A stretch of DNA of 40,299 nucleotides from Parietichytrium sp. I65-24A (lineage: Eukaryota > Sar > Bigyra > Thraustochytrida > Thraustochytriidae), in the NCBI GenBank assembly GCA_012862575.1, contig BLSF01000135.1:1-40299 (forward strand). Direction: 5' to 3'. The notes under the pieces are model-generated. The model was not told where the DNA came from. It made no database searches and saw only the letters and a program-made list of their open reading frames with translations. A program made the position numbers and the translations under genes. This document shows, one piece after another, positions 1-10,224 of the stretch; within the stretch, counting starts at the first letter, position 1; each line of letters opens with the position of its first letter.

Positions 1-2347
1 CCCTGCGCTGAGGATTGTCCTTTTGAAACTCTTCGCTTGCTCGGATTTCTGAGAGATGCGCAAACTTTTTTACTTGAAACTCTTCCATCTCTCGAGCATT
101 CGTGGTCTTAGCCCTCCAATCCATCGCGAAAAAATGGTGCACAGCAGCTTTCACTCTCTGGGCTAGTAGGTTGCGATCAGGGATGACATCGATCTTGGTT
201 TTGAACCGACTGTATCTTTTTCTAGGGTCTTCCTGACTTGCACTGTTTTCACTGTCAAGAGGAGCTGGAGCATACACGGAGTACAGGTTCTTACCCTCGA
301 TGTACTCTATAGCTTCATGTCCCCTCAAAAAGCAAGCCTTCGACAAAGCCTTTTTGAACTCCGGCCACAGAGGATTTTTGTTTGGATTTTGAACCATCTC
401 TTCCCAACGTTCCTGCCAGTGCCAGTAGTCTAAAAGTGAGCGGCACTGTGGCCCAAAGACAGATTGTACCAAGTTCCTCCTCGAGCAGCAGTCGTCACTG
501 TATACTCCATAGAGTCGATAATCCTCGCCAAACATCTTAACTTGGCAATCTTGAACCTGTTGTAAGCACACTCTGAGTTCGGAATTCGCTTCGCGTAGAG
601 TTTGGCAGTGAAGAAGCGTTATTTCCCCGACTTGATTCGCTCCAGCAAACAAGCAGTTCATACTTGGAATCCAACATTTGGACTGGGGAAGGTAGATTTT
701 TGCCCAGTTTCGCAATTTGTGCTGTCCATCGATACTTAGATACTCGCATCTGGACGATGCCATGGACTGCTCTATCATTCCCCGCCGGGCATCGAAGGTA
801 CCATTTATTATAGAGCTAATCGTATTATGATGAAATTCATAACCACGATAACCATCCTCATCCTTGTACATGCCAAAGGGCGGGGGAGGTGATGGTGGCG
901 TTCTCAAGCCTTCAGGCAATTGTGAGTCCACGTCCGATGGCGGGAGACGGGTCTCTTTGTCGCTTATAGGCATTTCCAAATCCATGGCTGGATCATCTGC
1001 TCCTTCAGTTGGCACATTGATTTGATCTAAATCGGAGGTTGAGATGCTCGGGCGAGGTGCCTCCGACCAATAACCGACCTCTTCGATTGACATGGAGCTC
1101 CTTGCTTCAAGGGCGTCTTTTGCGTTTTGAATCCAATTTTTGGCATTCTTTAAGAGCTCCGTTCGACTTGACGACTTGGATATATACTTGGAAATATCCT
1201 CGATTTTCTTTCCTTGTAGAACAGCGAGCTCAAAGCAGTTGGCGTCGCTAAGGCGTCTGCCCGAGAATTCGCCAAACTCTACGATGGGAAATGTTGCGAG
1301 CTCATAAACTGTTTCAATGCCTTTCTGCTCAAATTTGTTCAAGTACTTGAACTTAGGTAGCATGGCCCTCATTGCTGGGTTAGAACTCTCACGTAGCTCT
1401 TTCAGTCGCTGAGGAATATTCTTCAGCGCCTCAATTTTTCCGGCACCAATGCTTTTCACTCCTACTTTGTCCTGATGGCAATCGCGAGAGTGTCCTCCAG
1501 TTTTTGCAAAAAATGTCAGACTTCGAGCAAAATTTGCCTTTTTGTGCTTCGTTTCCCACTCTTGCAACGTCTCTTCTTCTTGTGTTGCTGGCGCTGGTGC
1601 TGAGCGTTTCTTGATCCGCTGATATTCCGATGACTGTTGTCGAAGACGCTGGTGCTCCATCATTTCTAGTATTGAGTTGGATTTTGGTGTTTTCTCGCTC
1701 ATCTGGCTCTGGCTTTGTGCTTTGAATGCCCCTCGGGTCACGACGGCAAGATATTTTTTATGCTTTGTCTCATACACCTGGATGTACCTTCTTTGCAGCA
1801 CGTTGGAAATGTTTCGCGGCCCAAATGCGGCCATCTTGTACACATCGTCGACGAAGTCGGTTGTGTAGGCGAGGTTCTGACGGGTAACGATGGTGAAAGA
1901 TTCTCGCACCACTGCTGGGAGACTCCTTATGACTTTGTCGTCAGTATTCAGGAAACTCGTGCTGCAGCCTGTGCAATTCATCCTGGTGTACACCAAAATA
2001 AAGTTGTTTGACAGCCCAATCACATTTCGAAACTTCTTCTTCCCGCCTCTCGAGAACAAACATGGCATCTTGCAAAACGGACATGCTATGTGCGGCAAAA
2101 CTTTCTCCGAAAACTGTCTCAAAGGCTCCCAAACAAAAACATCCCGCAGGTAAAATGATGCGCGAAGCTCGCGAAGGTCGCCACCTCCGTCCTCGCGCGA
2201 CCTGTCCGGGGGTTTGAACCACTGTGGCACAGTCGGGCCACGGGGCCTCCAAACGACTTTCTCGTGACATTGCAGAGCGAAGCTGATTTGCTCTGACCCG
2301 TGCGTCTTCCTGGCTTCCTGAAAATCTTCCATTTTCTGGCTTCCCAT
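1..2347 (-). CDS. Transposase-like protein, DUF6729-type zinc-binding N-terminus, partial (C-terminus beyond the left edge)
   Basis: Reading the minus strand from the ATG at 2347 gives 782 codons without a stop to base 1. The frame is also open upstream to a TAA near 2508, so the start is the first ATG, not a proven start. Residues 65-160 hold two Cys pairs (CPFC at 89-92, CTGC at 125-128) around a basic segment, then LPAVVRESF; I recall this layout from DUF6729 proteins of fungal and protist transposons. Residues 250-420 are charged and helical, and 470-492 are Pro-rich. A probable catalytic core begins at EYLSIDGQHK (D540), followed by NQVGEI (571-576) and VYSDDCCSRR (about 615-624, D618), which resembles the first two acidic positions of a DDE nuclease. 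The third acidic residue would lie further on or outside. A frame this long and intact suggests a young or domesticated element. The superfamily is not resolved. Confidence 0.7.
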   Translation of the reverse strand, partial: MGSQKMEDFQEARKTHGSEQISFALQCHEKVVWRPRGPTVPQWFKPPDRSREDGGGDLRELRASFYLRDVFVWEPLRQFSEKVLPHIACPFCKMPCLFSRGGKKKFRNVIGLSNNFILVYTRMNCTGCSTSFLNTDDKVIRSLPAVVRESFTIVTRQNLAYTTDFVDDVYKMAAFGPRNISNVLQRRYIQVYETKHKKYLAVVTRGAFKAQSQSQMSEKTPKSNSILEMMEHQRLRQQSSEYQRIKKRSAPAPATQEEETLQEWETKHKKANFARSLTFFAKTGGHSRDCHQDKVGVKSIGAGKIEALKNIPQRLKELRESSNPAMRAMLPKFKYLNKFEQKGIETVYELATFPIVEFGEFSGRRLSDANCFELAVLQGKKIEDISKYISKSSSRTELLKNAKNWIQNAKDALEARSSMSIEEVGYWSEAPRPSISTSDLDQINVPTEGADDPAMDLEMPISDKETRLPPSDVDSQLPEGLRTPPSPPPPFGMYKDEDGYRGYEFHHNTISSIINGTFDARRGMIEQSMASSRCEYLSIDGQHKLRNWAKIYLPQSKCWIPSMNCLFAGANQVGEITLLHCQTLREANSELRVCLQQVQDCQVKMFGEDYRLYGVYSDDCCSRRNLVQSVFGPQCRSLLDYWHWQERWEEMVQNPNKNPLWPEFKKALSKACFLRGHEAIEYIEGKNLYSVYAPAPLDSENSASQEDPRKRYSRFKTKIDVIPDRNLLAQRVKAAVHHFFAMDWRAKTTNAREMEEFQVKKFAHLSEIRASEEFQKDNPQRR

Positions 2348-3785
2348 CCTATCTCCGCAGCGGTATGAAGCTGGCAATCCTCCGATCTTACTTCCTCCCC
2401 AACTGAGCACTTCAGATCTCCCTCCGTCAACCTCGAAGCTCGTGTCTTTCCTTTCACTCCAAGCTTGTGTGTGTCTTTCATTCACACGTTTTCGGGAAAC
2501 GCTGTATTAGTTCGAGATTTAGAAAAACACTATACGGGCTATCTGCACGTCGGAGAAACTGAATATTTTCTCCAAGTCAAAAAAAATGTAAACTCTTAGT
2601 TCGAATAGTTTTTTGGTAATCATTTGTGTTAATATTGTTAATTGTGTTCAATAAGTCTCTACAATAGTACCATTCATATTATAATACTAAAACTTTGCTG
2701 CTCGGCCGGGCTATCGCGAAAATGTACATTAAAACCTTGATTTTCATGGATGTTCATGGAATAGAGCCCTGCTACTATTTCACTATTCTCACTCTTATAT
2801 CTTCTGGGTAAGCCTCTTTGTAGGATAGAGATTACGTTAAACTATAGACTCGTATAGCGTTGTTAGATAGGCCTTCCTTTAGTACAAATATTATCAATGA
2901 AAAGACTTATATAGGCAATATCTCATACCCTAGCAGATCAGGCAAATTTTTCGGTGGAGATTCTATATTCCATTTACACCAAAAATCTTTAATCAACATT
3001 CCCTGGTTCCGGTACACGATTTCGAAGAGCCCCAACCTCTTGTGGAGTGTTTCTGAAACAAGATTCTCTTGGCATGAGGGTTCGTGCTGTCTCGCTAGTC
3101 GCGGCACGCCTACGGCTGGCGCCTGGCGGCGCCTGGCAGGATTTTTTTCGCGGGGGCGGGACGGTAATTGACCTGAGCCNGGCACGCCTACGGCTGGCGC
3201 CTGGCGGCGCCTGGCAGGATTTTTTTCGCGGGGGCGGGACGGTAATTGACCTGAGCCGTATGTTTACCTTGCGTGGACGAAATTCAAACCGAATAGTAGC
3301 ACTGATTTCTGAATTCTGGTTTTGCCAAGGTGGCAGAGTTCAGAATAAGAAGAAAGACTTGGAACGTCTTTCATGTTTGTATTTGTTTCCAAGAGTGACT
3401 GTGAATGAACATTTGTCTGCATCTTGTGACGTTTCTTTATTGGCAGTCGTCAAATGTTGGCGGAATGAGATACACGTGAACGATGTTTGGGTTGCAATGG
3501 TACCAATGGTTCCGGGTGTGGTTGGTTGTGTTGTTCATGTCTTCTTCTCACAAGCAAGTCCGTGCTCTGAAGTCTGAAGTCTAAAGTCTGCACTCGGAAT
3601 TCAGAATTCAGACTTCTGACAGCGAAAAAGATCACAAAAGGTGTCCTTGTTCTTCTTTGCCATGATTGGCGCTCGTCCCGCGATAGTTTTGATATTAGTC
3701 CATGCAAAAAGCGGAGCTCTCTAGGCACTGTGTCGGTCGACGAAGCGATTTTGACAGCGAGATCCGAATCGTCTCTCGACGCGGA
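2348..3785. other. Intergenic stretch with an assembly gap
   Basis: No gene is supported here. 2520-2880 is AT-rich. 3103-3257 contains an exact 77-base duplication around the N at 3180 (listed separately). Apparent reading frames crossing the N exist only because of the duplication. The terminal repeats of the transposon-like ORF to the left could lie here, but I cannot define them without its other end. Confidence 0.6.
3103..3257. repeat. Exact 77-base direct repeat flanking one N (assembly join)
   Basis: 3103-3179 and 3181-3257 are identical over all 77 bases and are separated only by the N at 3180. The unit is GC-rich with a run of seven T. Such an arrangement is what results when two contigs ending in the same 77-base word are scaffolded with an N instead of being merged; 77 is a common de Bruijn k-mer length. 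The genome probably carries one copy. Confidence 0.85.
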
Positions 3786-5183
3786 TCAGCTCATCAGCAT
3801 ATTTCCTTTGTTGAGCTGTCCTTCAATGGACTCGCGCAGCCTTGCCAATTCGCGCTCCACGTTCCCAAGCTCGAGTGAAGACTGCAGCTTCTGATATATC
3901 TCATGCGGCACCCCTGCTGCTCGCGAGCACTCGACGCAAGACTCTCCAGCGCGGTTTTCTAGCATAGCATTCGCGCCCATTCTCAGCAGGCCTTCCACAA
4001 GTCGCACCTGCCCTGAAATCACCGCCAAATGCAAGGCGGTGTTGCCGTCCAAGTCCTGGGCGTCCAAAGCCAGAACTTGGTTGGATTCGGCCGCGGCGTC
4101 TTTGACCGCGTGGAGCTTGAAAACTTGTAGGTCTTCGCACTCAAACTCCTGCTGCCCGAGCCAGTGTAGAACATTTCTCCCTGACACCGCCTCGCGCTCG
4201 TTCAAATCAAGGCCCGCCAGTACCTTCAGCAGATCGCCTCGCGACTTGGGGATTCCAAACAACGACTCCAGCGTGACTTGCGCGAGCGGCCGGCCGTGGT
4301 TTGCGGCTGTCGGAGGGTCTCTGGACGCTTCCCAAGAGCCGCGATTGGAGCATTTCGCGTTAAGACACTTGCCAAAGCGCAGATGTTCCTCCCAATTGCA
4401 GTTGTGTCCAAAGCCCAAGCTATCCACATCGCGAACTGCGATCACATTCTTCCTCGCGAGTTCCCGCGCGACTTTGATTGACGCGAAGCTTGACGCACCT
4501 TCTCGAGGGCCGATCAGAGCCCCGTTCGCTGACGCTGACATTGTGCCAGGAACTGGGTACGCTCCTGGTCCGGGTCCTGCGCAGTTCGTCTCTCCTGTCC
4601 TGAATCTCGGCTCTGTTCCGAACGAGTGGACCTCGGCCCGCGCGGCGACCAGACGTGCCCCTCTGCCTTGGTCGTACGAGCTGACTCCACCCTCTTCGCA
4701 CCCTTGCCCGCCCTTGCTTCTGCTGGCCGTCGAGAAGACCGCTTGTGGTGCGGACTTCTGGTCAGACCGCGTCTGGCTTCCGAACGAAGAGTCCGTGGTG
4801 TACTCCCCCGGACCTGGGCCCGGCTCGCCCGAGCTGGCGTGCGCATTTCCCTGTCTCTTCGCCTGGCCGATGGCCCCTCCAGCAGCGCGAAATTTGGGCT
4901 GGTACCTGCTTCCCGGCACATAGCATACGCCTTCATTCGAGGAACAAGCATGGAGCGCAGGCCTCTTCTCCGTGCCGAAGAATGTGGATCGACCAAGGGC
5001 ATCTCGGGGTCGGCGACGCTCGCGGCGCTGGGCTTTGGCCGGCGTTTCATCTTCAGCGCCAATGACCTCCGGCACGTCGCTGCTGGCGTGCCTCGCGCCG
5101 CGCGAATTCTTCTGCCATCGCTTCCAGTACTCGAGCCCGAAGCTGCCGCCCGGCGCCGCAGATGCCGCGGAGGCCGCCAGCAT
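3786..5183 (-). CDS. PG-rich (SHIPPO/STPGR) protein with C-terminal ankyrin repeat
   Basis: 465 aa from an ATG at 5183, with an in-frame TGA just upstream. Two Pro-Gly signatures, PGPGPGEY (121-128) and GPGPGAYPVPG (203-213), are the hallmark of sperm-tail PG-rich repeat proteins, which in known cases bind axonemal or cortical microtubules. The tail carries an ankyrin unit at about 377-424 (DLDGNTALHLAVISG core, then LLRMGANAMLENRAG), a weaker ankyrin-like piece near 331-345 (GRNVLHWL), and a short charged helix (428-458) that may form a coiled coil. The middle (250-300) has several Cys and no recognised fold. The role is inferred: a flagellar or cytoskeletal protein with a protein-binding tail. 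A strong donor-like GTAAGT at 5403 lies upstream, so an additional 5' exon is possible. Confidence 0.8.
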   Translation of the reverse strand: MLAASAASAAPGGSFGLEYWKRWQKNSRGARHASSDVPEVIGAEDETPAKAQRRERRRPRDALGRSTFFGTEKRPALHACSSNEGVCYVPGSRYQPKFRAAGGAIGQAKRQGNAHASSGEPGPGPGEYTTDSSFGSQTRSDQKSAPQAVFSTASRSKGGQGCEEGGVSSYDQGRGARLVAARAEVHSFGTEPRFRTGETNCAGPGPGAYPVPGTMSASANGALIGPREGASSFASIKVARELARKNVIAVRDVDSLGFGHNCNWEEHLRFGKCLNAKCSNRGSWEASRDPPTAANHGRPLAQVTLESLFGIPKSRGDLLKVLAGLDLNEREAVSGRNVLHWLGQQEFECEDLQVFKLHAVKDAAAESNQVLALDAQDLDGNTALHLAVISGQVRLVEGLLRMGANAMLENRAGESCVECSRAAGVPHEIYQKLQSSLELGNVERELARLRESIEGQLNKGNMLMS

Positions 5184-5193
5184 AACTCACGCG

Positions 5194-5675
5194 TCACAGA
5201 AAAAACAAAGTGCCAGCGGCTTCGGCAGATGGCCCGATGTGAGCGTGCTTGCGGCTGGCTGCAAAGCGTTCCTTCAACTTGCTGGAGTCTCCACCTCCGA
5301 TGGACTGAAACGTTGAGCCCCTCGGCAGTCGACGGGTCGTGGACGCGAATCGCGTAGCCACGCGCGTGAGAGGTTATATGCGGCAAAACGCGCCAAGACT
5401 TACAACATGCACAGGGTCGCGGCTAGCGGCTCAAGTCCAAGCCGCACTTCAATCAAGAGGTCGACAGTGTTGGCCCAAGGATAGGAAATGAAATGGCTGT
5501 GGTTGGCGATCAAAGTTTCAAAGCAAGCTTCAAAGTTTTGACAGCGAGACAATAAGACCAACTCATTCGCAGCACACTCTCTTTCTTCGAGGTGGGAGGC
5601 GAGGTTAGTATCTTGAACTTCAATTGCTGATTTGCTTTTGCACTTATTGTCTGTCATTGATTGTCTCAAAGACAT
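5194..5675 (-). CDS. Possible small two-exon gene (hypothetical)
   Basis: An ATG at 5675 opens 91 codons that end in a TAA lying inside a consensus 5' splice site (GTAAGT beginning at 5403 on the minus strand). Splicing to an AG at 5321 (83-base intron) or 5286 keeps an open frame ending at the TGA 5196-5194, including KLKERFAASRKH. No family is recognised. The acceptor is weak, and the stop is only about 10 bases from the start of the downstream PG-rich gene, so this could instead be a 5' exon of that gene or chance. Confidence 0.25.
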
Positions 5676-7863
5676 TTGCCCAAATGTTTCGTCCTCCTCG
5701 CATTACACATTAAGAGTCCCAGGGTTTACGTATAATGTTCCGCCGAGGTGGTATTGTTGTTTATAGTAGAGATGACTATAAGGTCCAAAATGTATAGTCG
5801 AAAACGACTCTCTCGAGCGAGGTGAGATTTGTGTAGAGATGTTTTTCCGGGTTTCCATAGTCCCCGAGTCTTTTCCTTCTTCATTTTGTTTTTTTTGATT
5901 GATCAGTATTGATCTTGAAATCAGATCAAGATCAAGATCAAAATTTTGAGCATGCTGCAGTAGTTGAATTTTGATTTCACAGTCAATACAGTGGTGAGCA
6001 AGGAATGATGATTCGAGCGACAACTCTTCCTCTGCAAGCCGGCGCCTGTGCGAGTGTCCTCTGTTTTCGCTGTTAACGCACCCGGGGCGCGTCCCAAAGT
6101 TTCAGTGTTTCAGCGGGCGCACCCGAGCTGTGTAAGTCATTACGGAGCGGCCGAGCACGAGTACTCGCGTACAGTTTCGCAGAATTTCAGAATTTTGAAT
6201 TGAGTTGCTCGACGGTTGGTCAACTATTGCAATACCGGTAGTTGATAGAGACGCAGAGCAGCCTCAAACGGCAAACACTGCGGCACAGCAGGCACAGCTC
6301 AGGACCAAAGTTGGCTGTGAGAGCAGAGATTATTTATTTACAGTTAAGTTATTCATCCATTGTCGGATCTGTCGGAACAGCTGTTCCCAATTTAGCTTAT
6401 GACTGCGAACCGACTTGTCCAACAGAGCGACAAAACAAAGGTGATGGTGGGTCACGTCTCCAACAGAGAAGCAATCGCATATGCGCACCGCAAAATAAAC
6501 CTCCAAACGCGATTCACAAAAGCGCATTCCAACTAGCACTTGACCAGCGCTAGCTACCCCTTCGACCACCTAGTTTCGTAATTACTACTCTTATTAAGGA
6601 TGCTCCAGCCTATGAGGTAAACTTAGAGAATGCACTAGACACAATTAAAGGTGTAGGAGAAGGAGCGTCGGATGGAGCTCTTATTAGTAATGATTAACGT
6701 GTCAGTAGGACCTCCACATCGGACGTCTTGCACGAAATTTTCGACGTAACGAAATTCTCGCAGTCAACTGGTTGGCTTGGCAGTTTTGATCGATGTTAGA
6801 ATGAATGAAGTTCAGAGATTAAAATCAAGAAGACGACGGTCTGGACGCTGTGCGGGGTATCTTTGCGAGTTTGCTGCAACGTCACAAAGAAAGAAGGAGG
6901 CGAAAACCATACTTGCACTGCGTTACTCAGTACTCCGCCACTTCTATCCGCATGGTTACTCTGCTCGCTACCACGCTGAACCTCGAGTAATACCGAAACG
7001 CCTGGAGAGCCATCAATCAATCAATACAATCAATAGTCAATCAATAGTCAATCAATCATCACAATGTACATAGATCAGTCATGAATTACAAACAAACTAA
7101 CTAACTAACGAAACATCTCCGAAGGAAATTTACAACCATCAAGCTCTCATAAATCTCATTCACGAAGCCCAAACAATCAACCAACAAGTTATGCAACAAA
7201 CAATTTCATTCATTCATTCATTCATTCACTCTTCCAACCCCAGAAAAGAGGCGACCAGCGCTAGCGTATACCGCGATCCCTCCTACTTCCATCCATCCCT
7301 ACCACCACCTAACCACTACTACCTTCACCCGCAAAATTGCCCAACTTTTCGGAATCGTCTCCCCGTGGCCCAATAGCGCTCTTCTACTCTAAACCATAAT
7401 AGTCGAGGTGGGCCGCTTGCCCAAACTCTGTATTTCTCTCTCTCACTCAGTGTGTGTCAGACCTGCAATTCACTCGTGCGAGACATACGCATAGACGTAC
7501 GCGCACGTCCGCATTAACGTACAGAGTAAAGAGTACACGCATGCGGTGAGGGAACGATCTGTGGGCCTGGTCGTCGCGTAGTTCGGGAGAAGGTGACTGG
7601 GCGCTTGGGAGAGGAGCTGAGCCAGTGCGGTTGATGAGAGCGTGGCGTAAAGAGTAAAGTGTAAAGTGTAAAAGTGTAAAGTGCGAGCTGCTGCATTCGT
7701 TCGGGGATCTGTGTTTGACTCGGTGTTGGGGTCGAATTGTGAGTTTGCGCACGCAGGGTGTACACACTGTTGGAAGAAATCTCTCGTTTAGGCTGTCTTG
7801 GTTTTGAAGCTTGGAAGTGAGGTCGCTTGCCCGGGCCTGCGGAGTTGGGCCGCGAGCCGCCTC
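5676..7863. other. Intergenic, no supported gene
   Basis: Only short frames without recognisable domains. Simple repeats: ATCAAG/GATCAA-rich near 5925-5942, CAATCAAT-type at 7015-7060, six TTCA units at 7205-7228, and an AGTGTAA-like run at 7645-7682. The last few hundred bases are probably the promoter and 5' leader of the sulfotransferase gene. Confidence 0.5.
7205..7228. repeat. (TTCA)6 microsatellite
   Basis: Six perfect TTCA units in an intergenic region. Confidence 0.9.
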
Positions 7864-9291
7864 ATGCACAGCAAGAGCGATCTCGTGCAATCAGACGAGA
7901 TAGTTTCGTCCCAAGCCAGGTTTCTGGGAGCAGATTCGAGCAGCCAGGAGGGGAAAGGGCCTCAAAAGAGAGCTAGGTCCGCTATCACAGCCATGTTGGA
8001 AGGAGTGCTCAGCGCGATTATCAGAATCGCAGTAGAGAACACCCAGGACCCTGTACAGGAACAGCAGAAAAGCCTCTCTCCGCGCTCCATCGAACGCGCC
8101 AAACGGGGAAACAAGCTGGTGGTGCAGCTCACTGTAGTTTTAGTATGCGCCGTCATGGCCGTGTCTTTAGCGCTGTTGATTGATATCGGCCAACTATTTG
8201 AAGATTCCGACCAGATGGTGAACATGGTGCAGAATCAGACCTATGCCGTGCACGTGAACGATGAGGCTTCCTCGTCGCTCGTGTTTACGCCGCATGCCCA
8301 AGAGGAGGAGGAGAAAGACCTTTCGGAAGGCGCTGAGGATGAAGCCATGCGAATCAAATTGGCCGTAAACTCGATTGCAGAAAGTGCGGGTAGTAAAGCG
8401 TTGAGATTAAGCCGGATAGGCGCAGGGGCAAAGAGGAGTGTGGACAAGTACAATTCACCGACCTGCTTGCATTTTCAGCACAGTGTCGGCGAAAGCGAAA
8501 ACATGCATTATGGCGCGTTCGGAAAGGCAAAGTGTTTGACGCGCCCAGGCTCGAGCATATTTCTGGATGAGCGCGGGAGCCAGCTAGTAATCAGCGTATC
8601 TCATCGGCTTATCTATGTCCCCAACATGAAAGGCGCATCTTTGATGTTCAAGCAGATTATGCAGTCCAGGTTCAAGGCTATCTCCATTGGCTCCCATCGA
8701 CTTGGGCGGTTCATCAGCAGCTTGCAAGTAAAGGATCCCAATATCACCTTGGACGACTTTTTCGTGTTCACATTTGTGCGTGATCCTGCAAGCTCATTTT
8801 TTAGTGCGTATGCGGAAATCGACAAGCGAATGGGCAAACAAAAGCTCCGCCCAAAGTTTCTTCAAATGGCTCGGAGCATCGACAGCGAGCCTGCCCGTTC
8901 AATGAGTTGCTTGGATATGGTCAGAGGAGCATCTAGGGGGAAAAGCCTCACATCTGCACACATGCACTCCCAGCTCTGGAAAACGCAGCGCTGCGTGGTA
9001 AACGAGCAAAATCATACCAGGCGCGACATGCTGAGTTATGATTTTATTGGAAGGCTGGAGAACGTTGACAAGGACTTCGAGGAGCTGGAGAACATACTGG
9101 ATATTCCCCACGTTCCAATCCAAAAATTCCACACCGGTGGTTCCACCATGAAGAATTTTGTAAATTCTGTCAAGAAGGCCAACTTCACGGAGCTCACGCA
9201 GGAGATCTGCGAATACTACAAGGCTGACTACGCATGCTTTCCTTACGACGTCCCAGCTTCGTGCGAGCAACCATCGCATGCCCCTCAGTAG
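7864..9291 (+). CDS. Type II membrane sulfotransferase (family 2-like)
   Basis: 475 aa from the first ATG; the frame opens at a TAG at 7789, and translation from the upstream TTG is unlikely in a eukaryote. One hydrophobic segment (about 85-111) after a basic stretch fits a Golgi type II anchor with a lumenal catalytic domain, so it probably transfers sulfate from PAPS to a glycan or other secretory substrate. The 5'-phosphosulfate loop is VPNMKGASLMFK (about 252-263, equivalent to the HxPKxGGTS region). The 3'-phosphate motif is FTFVRDPASSFFSAYAE (about 302-318), with Ser where the family usually has Arg or Ser/Arg pairs. HMHSQLWKTQ and DFIGRLENVDKDFEEL are typical downstream elements of Gal/HexNAc-type sulfotransferases. 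Several NxT/S sites agree with a lumenal location. The acceptor is unknown. Confidence 0.85.
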   Translation: MHSKSDLVQSDEIVSSQARFLGADSSSQEGKGPQKRARSAITAMLEGVLSAIIRIAVENTQDPVQEQQKSLSPRSIERAKRGNKLVVQLTVVLVCAVMAVSLALLIDIGQLFEDSDQMVNMVQNQTYAVHVNDEASSSLVFTPHAQEEEEKDLSEGAEDEAMRIKLAVNSIAESAGSKALRLSRIGAGAKRSVDKYNSPTCLHFQHSVGESENMHYGAFGKAKCLTRPGSSIFLDERGSQLVISVSHRLIYVPNMKGASLMFKQIMQSRFKAISIGSHRLGRFISSLQVKDPNITLDDFFVFTFVRDPASSFFSAYAEIDKRMGKQKLRPKFLQMARSIDSEPARSMSCLDMVRGASRGKSLTSAHMHSQLWKTQRCVVNEQNHTRRDMLSYDFIGRLENVDKDFEELENILDIPHVPIQKFHTGGSTMKNFVNSVKKANFTELTQEICEYYKADYACFPYDVPASCEQPSHAPQ

Positions 9292-10033
9292 AAGCAATTC
9301 CGTTCTTTCGGCGCTCACTGACTGACATCTACCCTACCTTGTTTGTTTCATAAATTTTCAAAATGCTGGCCCGCATAGATTCTCTTCTTCAACCCTTTCT
9401 CCTCCAGTCTCGCGTCTTCAGCTCGCAGGACTTTGAATGAATGAATGAAACGCATCCCATGCTTCAAACACCAACCCACATCACCGCCACTCAATCATCC
9501 AACTCTCCCCAAAACAAGTCGGCTGACTTTTTTTTAAATCTTGTTTTGTTTTGTTCAAATCCTTTATTATTTTGCAAATCTTTGCTTTGCTTTGCTTTGT
9601 GAATCACTCACCACTCCAAATCTCAAGTCTTCCTTCCTTCTTTTTCGACATCAAGTCTTCCTTCCTTCTTTTTCGACAGAGTCCGAGATTCTCCACCACC
9701 CTCGTAAAACGCTCTACCCCTCACAGTTGCCACCGCGCGCACTCTCTCGCACCTCACACTCTCCGCAGCCCCATACGCCCCGCTACGCCGCGGTAACCAG
9801 CCCCAGTCCCACAATAGCACCCTTCTAGGCGTCCCCGCCGCGCACCCTTAGAGCCAGTCGCCCATCTCCGACACCGACTCCATCAGCGCCACCTCCATCC
9901 ACTCATCCTCTCATTGTCTCATTGTCTCATTGTCTCATCGCCGTTCTGGCACGTTGTTTGTGCACTGGGCGAGGCGGCGTGTTAGTATTGGGTTTTAGCA
10001 TAGTTTGCGAGACAGGCACTGGTTTATCTCACA
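9292..10033. other. Intergenic, pyrimidine-rich with a 28-base tandem duplication
   Basis: Separates two same-strand genes. It holds a T/C-rich stretch (9530-9830) and a perfect 28-base duplication at 9623-9678. It is probably the terminator of the sulfotransferase gene followed by the promoter and leader of the Prp40-like gene. Short frames here are low-complexity. Confidence 0.5.
9623..9678. repeat. 28-base perfect tandem duplication
   Basis: 9623-9650 and 9651-9678 are identical, beginning TCAAGTCTTCC and ending TTTTTCGACA. Confidence 0.95.
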
Positions 10034-10192
10034 ATGGCGGGCAGAGGGCGGGCTATGGTGCTGCCTGCGTGGGCCACCAGGTCCGGCGTTCAGGTGCCGC
10101 CGAGCAACGAGGCGAGAGCTTCCGCGACGGATGCTCGGTCTCCGTCGAATCAGCGGGACGGGAGGTTTGAAGATGCTGGAGATCGTCATCAT

Positions 10193-10224
<32 letters not shown>

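Noticed and set aside
1941-2270. 109-codon minus-strand frame
   Set aside because: Alternative frame inside the transposase-like ORF, whose own frame shows the Cys-pair module.
3047-3577. 176-codon frame crossing the N
   Set aside because: Contains the duplicated 77-base word twice and an unknown base; created by the assembly join.
4039-4923. 294-codon plus-strand frame opposite the PG-rich gene
   Set aside because: Antisense shadow of GC-rich coding sequence; the minus strand has clear PGPGxY and ankyrin motifs.
7020-7060. Regular CAATCAATAGT repeats considered as a CRISPR-like array
   Set aside because: Units are too short and lack unique spacers; simple sequence repeat in a eukaryotic genome.
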